From Kribbella sindirgiensis (GTDB lineage Bacteria; Actinomycetota; Actinomycetes; Propionibacteriales; Kribbellaceae), in assembly GCF_004331435.1 (NCBI RefSeq), contig NZ_SJKA01000004.1, positions 124,001-188,000 on the forward strand: DNA of 64,000 nt. Direction: 5' to 3'. The notes below the pieces were generated by a model. The model searched no databases, had not been told where the DNA came from, and saw only the letters and a program-made list of their open reading frames with translations. The position numbers and the translations under genes are program-made. Positions 31,359 through 39,801 of the stretch are shown here, one piece after another (positions within the stretch are counted from its first letter, which is position 1; every line of letters begins with the position of its first letter).

Positions 31359-32655
31359 AAGCTCGAAGCGTGATGACGACCTCGTTGCGGTGCAGGGTCA
31401 GGGAGCCGCCGGCGGCTTCGGCGCAGCGGCGGGCGATGTCCAGACCCAGACCGGTGGAGCCGCGATCGCTGCGGCCGCGCTCGCCGGCGCCCAGCGGGAT
31501 GCCAGGACCGTTGTCGGCGACAACTATCCGGACGACGCCGTCCGCGCGGGTCAGGGTGATGCGCGCGGGCGTTCCGTCGGGGGTGTGCGCGACTACGTTC
31601 TCCACCAGGGCGTCCAGCGCCGCGCCGAGGTCCTCGCCGGAGGAGCGCACCGTCGCGGGCGCGTTCGGCAGGTCCAGTGCGAGCTCGCGGCCCTGGTCCT
31701 CGAACAGCGGTTCCCAGAACGCGGCCCGCTGACGCGTCACCTCGACCGCGTCCGAATGCGGGACACGACCCTCGCGCTGCGGCCGGCGGGCCGCGCTGAT
31801 CACCGCGGTCAGTGTCCGTTCGAGCGTGTTGACCTGGGTGTTCAGCTCGTCGGCGCTCTCCCGGTCCGGGAGCGCCTCGACCTGCAGGCGCAGCGCGGTC
31901 AACGGCGTCCGCAGGCGGTGCGACAGGTCCGCGACGGCCTCGCGTTCGACCGCAATCACCTCGTCGATCCGGTCCGCAAGCCCGTTCAGCGCAGAGCCGA
32001 CCTTCGCGACCTCGGTCGGTCCGGTCGTCGGGGCGCGGGCGTCCATGTCGCCGCGGGCAAGGCGTTCCGCCGTACTCGCGGTCTCCTCCAACGGGCGCGC
32101 GAGGCGCCGGGACACCAGTTCGGCGCCGGCGATGCTGAGCAGCAGGACGAGCAGACTTCCACCGATGAGGACCAGGATCCTTGGGACCACACCGTCGTAC
32201 AGCTCGTCGCTGGTCAGATACAGGCAGACGGAGGCCACGCCGTTCGGCGTACCGACACCGACGTCCACCGCGAGACCGCCGCCGACGTCGCGGTAGTCGG
32301 CGTCGCCGATCTTCGGCGGGCCCTTGTCGTCACGGTCGCCGTCGCCGTACCCGGCCGGCACGTTCTTCGGCGTGGGCACCCCACCGGGCGGCGGGTCGCC
32401 GAGCGTCGTACCGTCCGGCATCCGCACCGAGATCCGGCCCGGATGATCGCTCAGGCCTTCGAGGTACGCCGTGATGTCGTCGTTCGTGTGGTCCTTGTCG
32501 CCGACGTAGTACGCGACGCTCTCCGCCAGGTACCGCGCCTTGTCCTTGGACTCGTTGGCCGTCGTACTGCGCAGCAGAATCACCAGCGGTACGGCGAACG
32601 CAAGCACGACCAGCGTGGTCATGCCCACCGAGAGCAGCAGGATCCGGCGGCGCAT
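31339..32655 (-). CDS. Sensor histidine kinase
   Basis: 438 residues: transmembrane helix at about 5-28, a periplasmic sensor of about 110 residues rich in Asp/Gly/Pro, second helix at about 142-163, HAMP (RRLARPLEETASTAERLARG), HisKA with the phospho-acceptor in DLSHRLRTPL, and an ATPase domain with the N box (LDALVENVVAHTPDG) and G1 (VADNGPGIP), G2 (GSTGLGLDIARR). It lies 2 nt after the response regulator gene, so the two are an operon. The stimulus is unknown. Confidence 0.93.
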   Translation of the reverse strand: MRRRILLLSVGMTTLVVLAFAVPLVILLRSTTANESKDKARYLAESVAYYVGDKDHTNDDITAYLEGLSDHPGRISVRMPDGTTLGDPPPGGVPTPKNVPAGYGDGDRDDKGPPKIGDADYRDVGGGLAVDVGVGTPNGVASVCLYLTSDELYDGVVPRILVLIGGSLLVLLLSIAGAELVSRRLARPLEETASTAERLARGDMDARAPTTGPTEVAKVGSALNGLADRIDEVIAVEREAVADLSHRLRTPLTALRLQVEALPDRESADELNTQVNTLERTLTAVISAARRPQREGRVPHSDAVEVTRQRAAFWEPLFEDQGRELALDLPNAPATVRSSGEDLGAALDALVENVVAHTPDGTPARITLTRADGVVRIVVADNGPGIPLGAGERGRSDRGSTGLGLDIARRCAEAAGGSLTLHRNEVVITLRASTESTL

Positions 32656-32657
32656 GC

Positions 32658-33350
32658 TCAGCCGTCCCCGTCGGGCACTGAGAGCTTGATCCCGACACCG
32701 CGCACGCTGTGCAGGAACCGCGGCGCCGCGGCCGTCTCGCCGAGCTTCCGGCGCAACCACGACAGGTGGACGTCGACGGTCCGGTCACCGCCGCCCCACG
32801 GCAGCCCCCAGACCTCGGCCAGCAGTTCCCGCTTCGTCACCACGGCTCCGGGCCGGCGCGACAACGCCAGCAGCAGGTCGAACTCCTTGCGGGTCAGGTC
32901 GACCGGCGCACCGTCCACGGTCACCTCCCGGCTCCGCGGATCGATCCGCAACCCGCCGACCTCGACCGTCGACTCCTCGTGCGGGTCCTGCCCGAGCCGC
33001 CGCAGTACGGCGCGAATCCGGGCATCCATCTGCGCCGCGCTGAACGGTTTGATCACGTAGTCGTCCGCGCCCGCGTCCAGCAGCCGTACGACGCTCGCGT
33101 CGTCGTCCCGCGCCGTCGCCACGATCACCGGTACGTCACTGACCGCCCGCACCATCGCGAGCACGTCGCGCCCGTCCAGGTCCGGCAGCCCGAGATCGAG
33201 CAACAGCACCTCCGGCCGCTCCCGCGCGACCGCCGCGACCCCGTCGGCGCCGGCCGCGACCGCCGAGACCACGTGCCCGGCCGCCGTCAGGGACTTCCCC
33301 AACGACGTCCGAATCGCATCGTCGTCCTCGACCAGTAGCACCCGCGCCAT
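32658..33350 (-). CDS. OmpR-family response regulator
   Basis: 230 residues. Receiver domain: acidic pocket VEDDDA, phospho-acceptor Asp in LLLDLGLPDLDG (about 52), Thr in VATARDDD, Lys in YVIKPF. C-terminal winged helix at about 130-225 (LTRKEFDLLLALSRRPGAVV, TVDVHLSWLRRKLGE, SVRGVGIKL). First gene of the two-component operon with the kinase that follows 2 nt later. Confidence 0.95.
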   Translation of the reverse strand: MARVLLVEDDDAIRTSLGKSLTAAGHVVSAVAAGADGVAAVARERPEVLLLDLGLPDLDGRDVLAMVRAVSDVPVIVATARDDDASVVRLLDAGADDYVIKPFSAAQMDARIRAVLRRLGQDPHEESTVEVGGLRIDPRSREVTVDGAPVDLTRKEFDLLLALSRRPGAVVTKRELLAEVWGLPWGGGDRTVDVHLSWLRRKLGETAAAPRFLHSVRGVGIKLSVPDGDG

Positions 33351-33464
33351 GCCCCGAGCGTATCCGCCGGCGCGTTATCGGATCCTCAAGCTGGTGTTAA
33401 GGGCGGACGTCCACCACTCACCAACCTCGCGCCCACACAGTCGGCCACGCTGGGCGGGCCTGGT

Positions 33465-34106
33465 TCACGGGGTGTCGGAGGGGGTTTCTGAGTGCTGGAG
33501 ATCCGGCGGTGGCTTCAGCCCGGTGCTCCGGAGCTCGAGAGTCGCCAACGCCCTGACGACCTCGACGTCGCCGTCGCGCCAGGCGGCGACCGGGTCGGCG
33601 GAGATCTTCGCGAGTTTGTGCATCGGCTGGTTCGCCATCGCCCGCAGCGCGAACAGGTCCAGATCCGCCGCGTCGTCGATGAACCGCTGCGCCGCCGTCG
33701 CCCGGCGCGCGAACCGGATCCGCCGCGGCACCCAGATCAGTACGGCGAACAGCACCGGCACCCCGATCGTCACGGCCGCCAGCACGTACGCCAACTGCTC
33801 CACCGCCTGCGCCTGGTCCCGTCCCGCCTGCGCCAGCTTCCCCGCCGCCCCGGCCGCCCCGTCGATCGGCGCCCGCAGCTGATCCCCGACCGCCGGCACC
33901 TTCCCGATCGGCTCGGACATCCGCCGCAGATCCCCCGCCAGTCCGTCCCCCGCCTCAGCCGCCTTCCGCCCCGGCGCCCCGAGCGCATCGGTCACCTTGT
34001 AGACCAGCAGACCGAGCTCCACACACGCCCACACCCACGCCGCCAGCACCAGATCACCGACAACCTGCCCGAACCGCTGAACCGGTACGTCGGCGTAGAG
34101 CTTCAA
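33465..34106 (-). CDS. Membrane protein downstream of tryptophan dioxygenase
   Basis: 213 residues from a TTG start 14 nt after the kynA stop (AGGGCGGG upstream). Two hydrophobic helices: about 15-38 (LVLAAWVWACVELGLLVYKV) and about 100-123 (LAYVLAAVTIGVPVLFAVLI), with a Gly/Ala-rich, coiled-coil-like segment between them and a cytoplasmic tail (RATAAQRFIDDAADLDLFAL). No family recognised. The start codon is uncertain, but the frame and composition are convincing. Possibly co-transcribed with kynA. Confidence 0.75.
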   Translation of the reverse strand: MKLYADVPVQRFGQVVGDLVLAAWVWACVELGLLVYKVTDALGAPGRKAAEAGDGLAGDLRRMSEPIGKVPAVGDQLRAPIDGAAGAAGKLAQAGRDQAQAVEQLAYVLAAVTIGVPVLFAVLIWVPRRIRFARRATAAQRFIDDAADLDLFALRAMANQPMHKLAKISADPVAAWRDGDVEVVRALATLELRSTGLKPPPDLQHSETPSDTP

Positions 34107-34120
34107 GAGGCCCGCCCTGG

Positions 34121-34942
34121 CTAGAGGTTGCTGCGGAGGTTCCAGAGGAGAGGGTAGTAGCGGAGGTCGAGACGGCTGCGGAGGTAGTTGGCGCCGGACG
34201 AACCTCCGGTGCCCGGCTTGGTGCCGATCATGCGCTCGACCATGACCACGTGCCGCGCGCGCCACGCCGCGGCGAGTTCGTCGTGCTGGACGAGGGCCTC
34301 GGCGAGTTCCCAGATAGCAGCGTAGTGCGAGCGGTCGCCGGCGACCTTGCGGAGCGCGTCGCGGATGGCGTCCTCGGAGTCGGTGTCGAAGCCGGACTTC
34401 CCCAGTACGTCGAGGTACGCGTCCCAGAGCGTCGGCTCCTCCAGGCGGCGGCGCAGGCGGTCCTTCTCGATCTCGGTCAGCCCGCGGAACCGGCGTACGA
34501 AGGACGGATCCTTCGCGCCGGACAGGAACTCGATCTCCCGGAACTGCACGGACTGGAACCCGGATGCGGGCGACAGCCGGTGCCGGAACTCACCGAAGTC
34601 CTGCGGGGTCATCGTCTCGAGGATGTCCACCTGCTGCGTCAGCACGCGCTCGATCGTGTGCACCCGCCGCAGCAGGTGCTCGGCCAGCCAGTGCTCGCCG
34701 GCGAGCATCGCGTCCCGGGACGCGGTCAGCTCGTGCAGAACCTGCTTGAACCACAGCTCGTACACCTGATGGATCGTGATGAACAGCAGCTCGTCGTGCG
34801 CCGGCGGATCGGACTCCAGCCGCTGCTGGTCGAGCAGCTCGGCCAGTCGCAGGTAGCTGCCGTACGTGAGCCGACCGCCCTCCTCACCGAAATGTACGTC
34901 GACCCCGCCCCACTGCCCCGCAACCCCGTCACCAGTGCTCAT
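34121..34942 (-). CDS. kynA: Tryptophan 2,3-dioxygenase
   Basis: 273 residues, full family length. It opens the indole ring of tryptophan to N-formylkynurenine with a heme. Signatures: LTYGSYLRLAELLDQQ, ELLFITIHQVYELWFKQVLH, FREIEFLSG, and the heme-ligand region ARHVVMVERMIGTKPGTGGS with GANYLRS. The other kynurenine pathway genes are not adjacent. A TTG-started membrane protein follows. Confidence 0.95.
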   Translation of the reverse strand: MSTGDGVAGQWGGVDVHFGEEGGRLTYGSYLRLAELLDQQRLESDPPAHDELLFITIHQVYELWFKQVLHELTASRDAMLAGEHWLAEHLLRRVHTIERVLTQQVDILETMTPQDFGEFRHRLSPASGFQSVQFREIEFLSGAKDPSFVRRFRGLTEIEKDRLRRRLEEPTLWDAYLDVLGKSGFDTDSEDAIRDALRKVAGDRSHYAAIWELAEALVQHDELAAAWRARHVVMVERMIGTKPGTGGSSGANYLRSRLDLRYYPLLWNLRSNL

Positions 34943-35023
34943 GACACGGAGACTAACCGACCATTTCGTGACCGGTCAGTGATTCGTTCGTTGGTTCTTC
35001 CGTACGCCGAGTTGAGGAGTTGC

Positions 35024-35539
35024 ATGTCCGCCACGGTCGAGACGCCGATCGTTCCCGGTCCGGTTCAGGGGCCGACGCGTGAAGAGCCGCTGATCGAGGC
35101 CCTGCTGCTCGACGACTACCGGTCGCTCGTCCACCTCGCTTATCTGATCCTCCCGCCTGCGATCAGCCGGGCGAGGCGGGTGGCGGCCGCGCACGCCGTC
35201 GTCCAGCGGGCGCTCCCGCCGGGTCTTCCGCTCCCGAGCGCCCTCGCCCTCCCGTCGAGCCTGACCGTGCCGCCGGATGTCAGGGTTCCGGCCACCAGGC
35301 ACCGGGAGTTCCTGCGCCGCCGGGTCGTCGACGAGGCGACTCGGCAGGCGGGGCGCCGGTCGGTCCTCGCGCGCCTCGGCAGCGCCCTCGCACCGGCCGA
35401 CGAGCTCGGCTTCGACCCGTGCACCCTCCGCCCCGACCGGACCGCGATCGCCCGCCGCCGCGCCCGCGGCCGCCACTTCGCGATCGCGGTCACCCTGGTC
35501 GTCACCGCCACGATCATCACCGGCCTCCTCACGCTCTAG
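35024..35539 (+). CDS. Hypothetical protein with C-terminal membrane anchor
   Basis: 171 residues, GAGGAG 6 bases before the ATG. Residues about 25-60 (LIEALLLDDYRSLVHLAYLI) and 95-125 (HREFLRRRVVDEATRQAGRR) are helical and loosely resemble sigma-factor-like helices, but no region 2/4 motif is convincing. One transmembrane helix at about 150-170 (FAIAVTLVVTATIITGLLTL) ends the protein, so it is a tail-anchored cytoplasmic protein. Monocistronic between divergent kynA and GH76. Function unknown. Confidence 0.75.
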   Translation: MSATVETPIVPGPVQGPTREEPLIEALLLDDYRSLVHLAYLILPPAISRARRVAAAHAVVQRALPPGLPLPSALALPSSLTVPPDVRVPATRHREFLRRRVVDEATRQAGRRSVLARLGSALAPADELGFDPCTLRPDRTAIARRRARGRHFAIAVTLVVTATIITGLLTL

Positions 35540-35622
35540 CCCGCATCACGTCTTGACGTAGTGTCGCCACCCACCTACCTTCGGTCACACCGCTTCTTCC
35601 TACCGCCCCAGGGAGATCTGTG

Positions 35623-37080
35623 ATGTACGTTGGAATCGTTTCCAGCCTGTCCCTGCTGATCGCTCCCCTCGGCGCACCACCGCCCGCGCCGGCTGAGACC
35701 CCCTCGGTGAACATGTCGGCCCAGGCAACGATCTGCAACAAGTACTGCGACGCCCGCGACCCGGCCCTCGCGCCCACCGACCGCGCCCCGGTCTCCACAA
35801 CGCTCTTCGGCCGCACGATCACCCTGCACTTCGACGACGACGACGCGATGGGCTGGGCCTCGATCGAGAACGGCAACCCCGGCGACGAGGTCTGGCTGGA
35901 CCGCTCGATGGACGGCGGCCGCACCTGGTCCGGCGGCAGCCGCCTGGGCAACACCGCGATCCCGGCCGGCCAACGCGGGTGGCGGACGCAGATGTACAAC
36001 GTCGACGACTGGAACAACCTCGGCGTCGGAGCACTCCGCGCGTGCGGCAAGGCCGGCGATCGCGCCGACATCGCCTGTACGCCGTGGGCCCGTACGACGT
36101 GGAACGCCTGGGACCGTCGTACGGCGGCCGCGACCGCGTTGATGCAGGACTACAACCTGACCAGCGGACTGTTCGACACCACCGGCTGGTGGAACTCCGC
36201 GAACGCGCTGAACGCGCTGATCGACAACGCCCGGGTCAGCGGGATGCAGAGTTACCGGTACGCGATCGGCAAGACGTACGACCTGAACCTGACCAGGTTC
36301 GAGGGCCAGTTCCGCAACGACTACATCGACGACACCGGGTGGTGGGGACTCGCGTGGGTCGCGGCGTACGACCTCACCGGGGAGGCCCGCTACCTGCAGA
36401 CGGCCCGGGCGGACGCCGATCACATGGCGGCGTACTGGGACAGCACGTGCGGCGGCGGCGTGTGGTGGAGCGAGGCGAAAACGTACAAGAACGCGATCTC
36501 GAACTCGCTCTACATCCAGCTGAACGCGCAGTTGCACAGCCGGATCAGCGGCGACACGACGTACCTGCAACGCGCACAGGCCGGTTGGACGTGGTTCCAG
36601 CAGACCGGGATGATCAACGGCTCGCATCTGGTGAACGACGGGATCGACCTGTCCACCTGCAAGAACAACGGCGACACCGCGTGGACGTACAACCAGGGCG
36701 TGCTGATCGGCGCACTCACCGAGTTGTCCAAGGCAACGAACAACACGGCGTACCTGACGTCGGCCCGCCAACTCGCCGACGCGTCGACCACCGCGTCGTC
36801 GCTGCACACCGCCGACGGCATCCTGCGTGAGCCGTGCGAGAACGGCGACTGCGGCGGCGACGGCCCGTCGTTCAAGGGCGCGCATGTCCGCGGCCTCGGC
36901 AAGCTGAACGCGGCGCTGTCCGACCACCCGTACACGTCGTACCTGCAGCGCCAGGCCGACCGCGCCTTCGCGGCCGACCGGACGCCGATGGACCAGTACG
37001 GTCTGCGCTGGTACGGCCCGGTCGACAAACTCGACGCCGCCCGCCAGCACTCCGCGCTGGATCTGCTCAACGCGGTCTGA
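35623..37080 (+). CDS. Secreted GH76-family alpha-1,6-mannanase
   Basis: 485 residues. Signal peptide at about 1-25 ([20 protein letters not shown]). A 100-residue N-terminal part with CNKYC and WSGGSRLG is followed by the (alpha/alpha)6 GH76 domain; the catalytic pair of Asp is in [29 protein letters not shown] and [14 protein letters not shown] are typical. It cuts alpha-1,6-mannan of fungal or mycobacterial-type walls outside the cell. The ATG follows GGGAG; a GTG one codon earlier is possible. Stands alone. Confidence 0.93.
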   Translation: MYVGIVSSLSLLIAPLGAPPPAPAETPSVNMSAQATICNKYCDARDPALAPTDRAPVSTTLFGRTITLHFDDDDAMGWASIENGNPGDEVWLDRSMDGGRTWSGGSRLGNTAIPAGQRGWRTQMYNVDDWNNLGVGALRACGKAGDRADIACTPWARTTWNAWDRRTAAATALMQDYNLTSGLFDTTGWWNSANALNALIDNARVSGMQSYRYAIGKTYDLNLTRFEGQFRNDYIDDTGWWGLAWVAAYDLTGEARYLQTARADADHMAAYWDSTCGGGVWWSEAKTYKNAISNSLYIQLNAQLHSRISGDTTYLQRAQAGWTWFQQTGMINGSHLVNDGIDLSTCKNNGDTAWTYNQGVLIGALTELSKATNNTAYLTSARQLADASTTASSLHTADGILREPCENGDCGGDGPSFKGAHVRGLGKLNAALSDHPYTSYLQRQADRAFAADRTPMDQYGLRWYGPVDKLDAARQHSALDLLNAV

Positions 37081-37222
37081 AATGCAGGTTCGGTCCAAGG
37101 TCTGTCCACAGGGGATCCAGGCGAGGTCCAGACCGGTCTGAAGGCGGCTGAAAGGGTCCGTTTCCGGTGTCAGGGTGAAGTGACGGGGTCGCACAGGACC
37201 CGACAACCCTGGGGGTGAGCCG

Positions 37223-39316
37223 GTGGCGGATCCGATTGTCGACGAGTTACGCAGACTGGCCGGGCCGGAGCTGTATCGGCGGAACGCCTTTCTGATCAGC
37301 GGTCTGCGCGCGGACGCGGACGCACGCACCACTCGGCAGGTCGCGCAGCGGTTGCGCGCGGCGCTCGAGGTGGGTGCCGACATCGACCTCGGTACGGCGA
37401 CTTCTCGCGACCCGCACGAGGTCCAGGCCGCCTGTGACCTGATCCTCGGCGACCCGCGCCGCCGGCTGGTCCACGAGATGTTCGCGCCCTGGGGCGACGA
37501 CGTCTCCCGCTGCGGCTGCGAATCCCTCATGCACCGTATGCACGACTCCGCGGTCGCGGCGCACAGTGCGACGATCAGCCAGGAACAGGACGGTGGACGG
37601 CCCGACGAGGAGTGGAAGGCGGTCTGGCAGATCTGGTCCCTGTTCCTCGCCGACGCCACCTCCCACCTCGAGTCACGGGTGCGGGAGCTGGACGACCGGC
37701 AGCTCGACCGCGCGGCCGTGGCCACGATCGAGACAGAGCTTCCACGGACTCTGGTGCAGCCGCTCGTCGATCTCGCCGTCACCGGTCCGGTCAGCCGCGC
37801 CGGCACACTGGTCGACATCGCCGGGAGATTCCCGAACGCGGAGCGCCTGCACCGACGGTTGCTCGAGGCCGCGGCCGCTCCGCTGTACGAGGACCTGGAG
37901 GAACGCCGTACCCAGGTGGCCCGGCGGATCGGCGAGGAAGCGGTCGACCCGCTCGTCGCCGAGATCGAACGCGACCTGCTGCCGCAGCTGAGACGACTCG
38001 ACGCCCTGCTGCCGGCGAAGGACAACCACCGGACTTCGGCGCTGCACGACCAGCTCGCGATCCTGCTCAACAACTGCGCCGTCGAGCTGATGAACCGTGG
38101 CGACGCCGGCGACGGCCGCGCCGAACGCTGGCTGGACCGCGCGGCGAAACTGGTGATCGACCAGCGCGACCGGGATCTGATCACCGAGAACCGTGAGGCG
38201 CTGCTCGAGAACCAGCGGGCGATGCGGGAGTTCCGCGAGCAGGTCGAGTACCTGTTCCGGATGCGCGGGAAGTACGCCGCCCAACGGCTGCTCCGGCAAG
38301 CGCGGGCGCAGACCAGCTCGCCGTCGGTCCGCGCCGAGATCGACCAGATGCTCGCCGAGATCTCGGCCGGCACGTTCAACTCGTTCTACTCCCCTTCACC
38401 ACAGACAACGAGACCGGCCAGACCGCCGCGGAAACCCGTGTCCACGAAGCGCCGTCGCCGTCGCCGGCTGGTGGCCTGGCTGCTCGTCCTCGCACTGATC
38501 GGTCTGGGCGTGTGGCACTGGTGGCCGCAGAAGATCAGCATCGCCCACGACAAGATCTCCGACAACGCACCGGCCGGGACCTGTCTGGACGAGCAACCGG
38601 CCGGCCCGCAGACAGGTCTCCGCGGCAGTGACTGCGACTCGCCGCACTGGGGCGAGATCATCGGGTACGTCGCAATCACCAAGGTGCCCGCGACGTACCC
38701 GGGCGACGACCAGGCGAACGCGCTCGGCCAGTTCCTGTGCGGCGAGAAGATGGTCCAGCAGCGTCTGAACGACGACGTGTACGACGTGACCACGCTCCAC
38801 GCGCCCGCACAACGCTGGAACAACGGCAGAAACGCCAGCAAGTACGAGAACTACGCGGCCTGTGTGGTCCATCGGCAGGACGGTCTCGACCTCTACAGCG
38901 GCGTGACACCGGTCGCCGAGCTGAAGGATCCGAAGCCGGTCGCGATGGACCTGCAGGCCGAGAAGGTCGCCGACAACGCGCCGGTCGGCACGTGTGTCCG
39001 GGACCGGATCAACGGCCAGGTGACCGACGGAGCACTCATCGACCAGGTCATGATCGTCCGCTGCACCGAGTGGCACTGGGGGCAGATCTTCGGCTACCCG
39101 ACGCTCTACGAAGCCGGCCAGTCCTTCCCCGGCGACAGCGAGGTCAACGACCTGTCCCGGAGAGCCTGCGCGGCCAGGATTCCCAGCCTGCCGGGTTTCG
39201 CGACCTGGGTCGGGCCGCCGGACTATCCGTCGTGGAAGGACCTGAAACAGGTCAAGTACGCCATCTGCGTGGTACACCGCGCCGACAACAAGCCGTTCAA
39301 GGGAGCAGCGAAATGA
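37223..39316 (+). CDS. Membrane protein with two septum-formation-like extracellular domains
   Basis: 697 residues from a GTG. Residues 1-405 are cytoplasmic and mostly helical with coiled-coil stretches and HSP70-partner-like charge. A basic stretch KRRRRRR precedes one transmembrane helix at 415-433. Outside, two tandem domains (445-550 and 585-687) share the same pattern: DNAPxGTC, C..xHWGxIxGY, the (Y/F)PGD loop, C, and YAxCVVHR; four Cys each (C454, C471, C506, C547; C591, C614, C649, C682). This resembles the Septum_form family. It is first in the GrpE-like/Hsp70/OmpA-like operon; its stop overlaps the next start. Confidence 0.85.
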   Translation: MADPIVDELRRLAGPELYRRNAFLISGLRADADARTTRQVAQRLRAALEVGADIDLGTATSRDPHEVQAACDLILGDPRRRLVHEMFAPWGDDVSRCGCESLMHRMHDSAVAAHSATISQEQDGGRPDEEWKAVWQIWSLFLADATSHLESRVRELDDRQLDRAAVATIETELPRTLVQPLVDLAVTGPVSRAGTLVDIAGRFPNAERLHRRLLEAAAAPLYEDLEERRTQVARRIGEEAVDPLVAEIERDLLPQLRRLDALLPAKDNHRTSALHDQLAILLNNCAVELMNRGDAGDGRAERWLDRAAKLVIDQRDRDLITENREALLENQRAMREFREQVEYLFRMRGKYAAQRLLRQARAQTSSPSVRAEIDQMLAEISAGTFNSFYSPSPQTTRPARPPRKPVSTKRRRRRRLVAWLLVLALIGLGVWHWWPQKISIAHDKISDNAPAGTCLDEQPAGPQTGLRGSDCDSPHWGEIIGYVAITKVPATYPGDDQANALGQFLCGEKMVQQRLNDDVYDVTTLHAPAQRWNNGRNASKYENYAACVVHRQDGLDLYSGVTPVAELKDPKPVAMDLQAEKVADNAPVGTCVRDRINGQVTDGALIDQVMIVRCTEWHWGQIFGYPTLYEAGQSFPGDSEVNDLSRRACAARIPSLPGFATWVGPPDYPSWKDLKQVKYAICVVHRADNKPFKGAAK

Positions 39317-39801
39317 CCTGGGCCTGGTTCCGCCAATGGCGGCAGCACAAGGCGTTCCGGATCGCGGCGCCGAGCTGGTCCGGTTCGGCGTACGACGAGC
39401 TGGAACGCTCCCTCGCCGAGCTCGGGCAGACCGCGGCGCAACCCGCCGAGGACGCGGACGACGACGCGCTCGCCGAGGCCGCGACCAATCTGTGGCGGGC
39501 TCGCCGCAAGCTTGCCCAGGGCAACGACGGTCAGGGGAAGCAGGCCGCGCGGTACCTGCGGACCTGCGCCGGTGCGCTGGCGTCCGCGGGGCTCACCGTT
39601 CAGGACCATGACGGGGAGCCGTTCCACGCCGGCCGTTCGGTCGACGTGCTGCTCTACTCCGACGATCCCGAGGTGACGGTGGAGACCGTCGCCGAGACCG
39701 TGCGGCCCGCCGTGTACCACCACGACCGGCGGATCCAGACCGCGCAGGTGATCGTCGCCGTACCCACCGGCTCGAAGAACAGTGAGGAAAGCCATGCGTG
39801 A
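39313..39801 (+). CDS. GrpE-like nucleotide exchange factor
   Basis: 162 residues, no membrane segment. The C-terminal 60 residues (HDGEPFHAGRSVDVLLYSDD, PEVTVETVAETVRPAVYHHD, RRIQTAQVIVAVPTG) match the GrpE beta-domain pattern that touches the Hsp70 nucleotide-binding domain. The N-terminal half is helical (YDELERSLAELGQTAAQ, NLWRARRKLAQG). It overlaps the upstream stop (ATGA) and the Hsp70 start by 8 nt. Position directly before an Hsp70 strongly supports the exchange-factor role, though the sequence is divergent. Confidence 0.75.
   Translation: MTWAWFRQWRQHKAFRIAAPSWSGSAYDELERSLAELGQTAAQPAEDADDDALAEAATNLWRARRKLAQGNDGQGKQAARYLRTCAGALASAGLTVQDHDGEPFHAGRSVDVLLYSDDPEVTVETVAETVRPAVYHHDRRIQTAQVIVAVPTGSKNSEESHA

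Noticed and set aside
35575..38379. Very long (934-codon) minus-strand frame across GH76 and the septum-formation-like gene
   Set aside because: Composition is Arg/Ser/Ala/Val-rich shadow of high-GC coding DNA; the plus-strand genes have clear domains, starts and overlaps.
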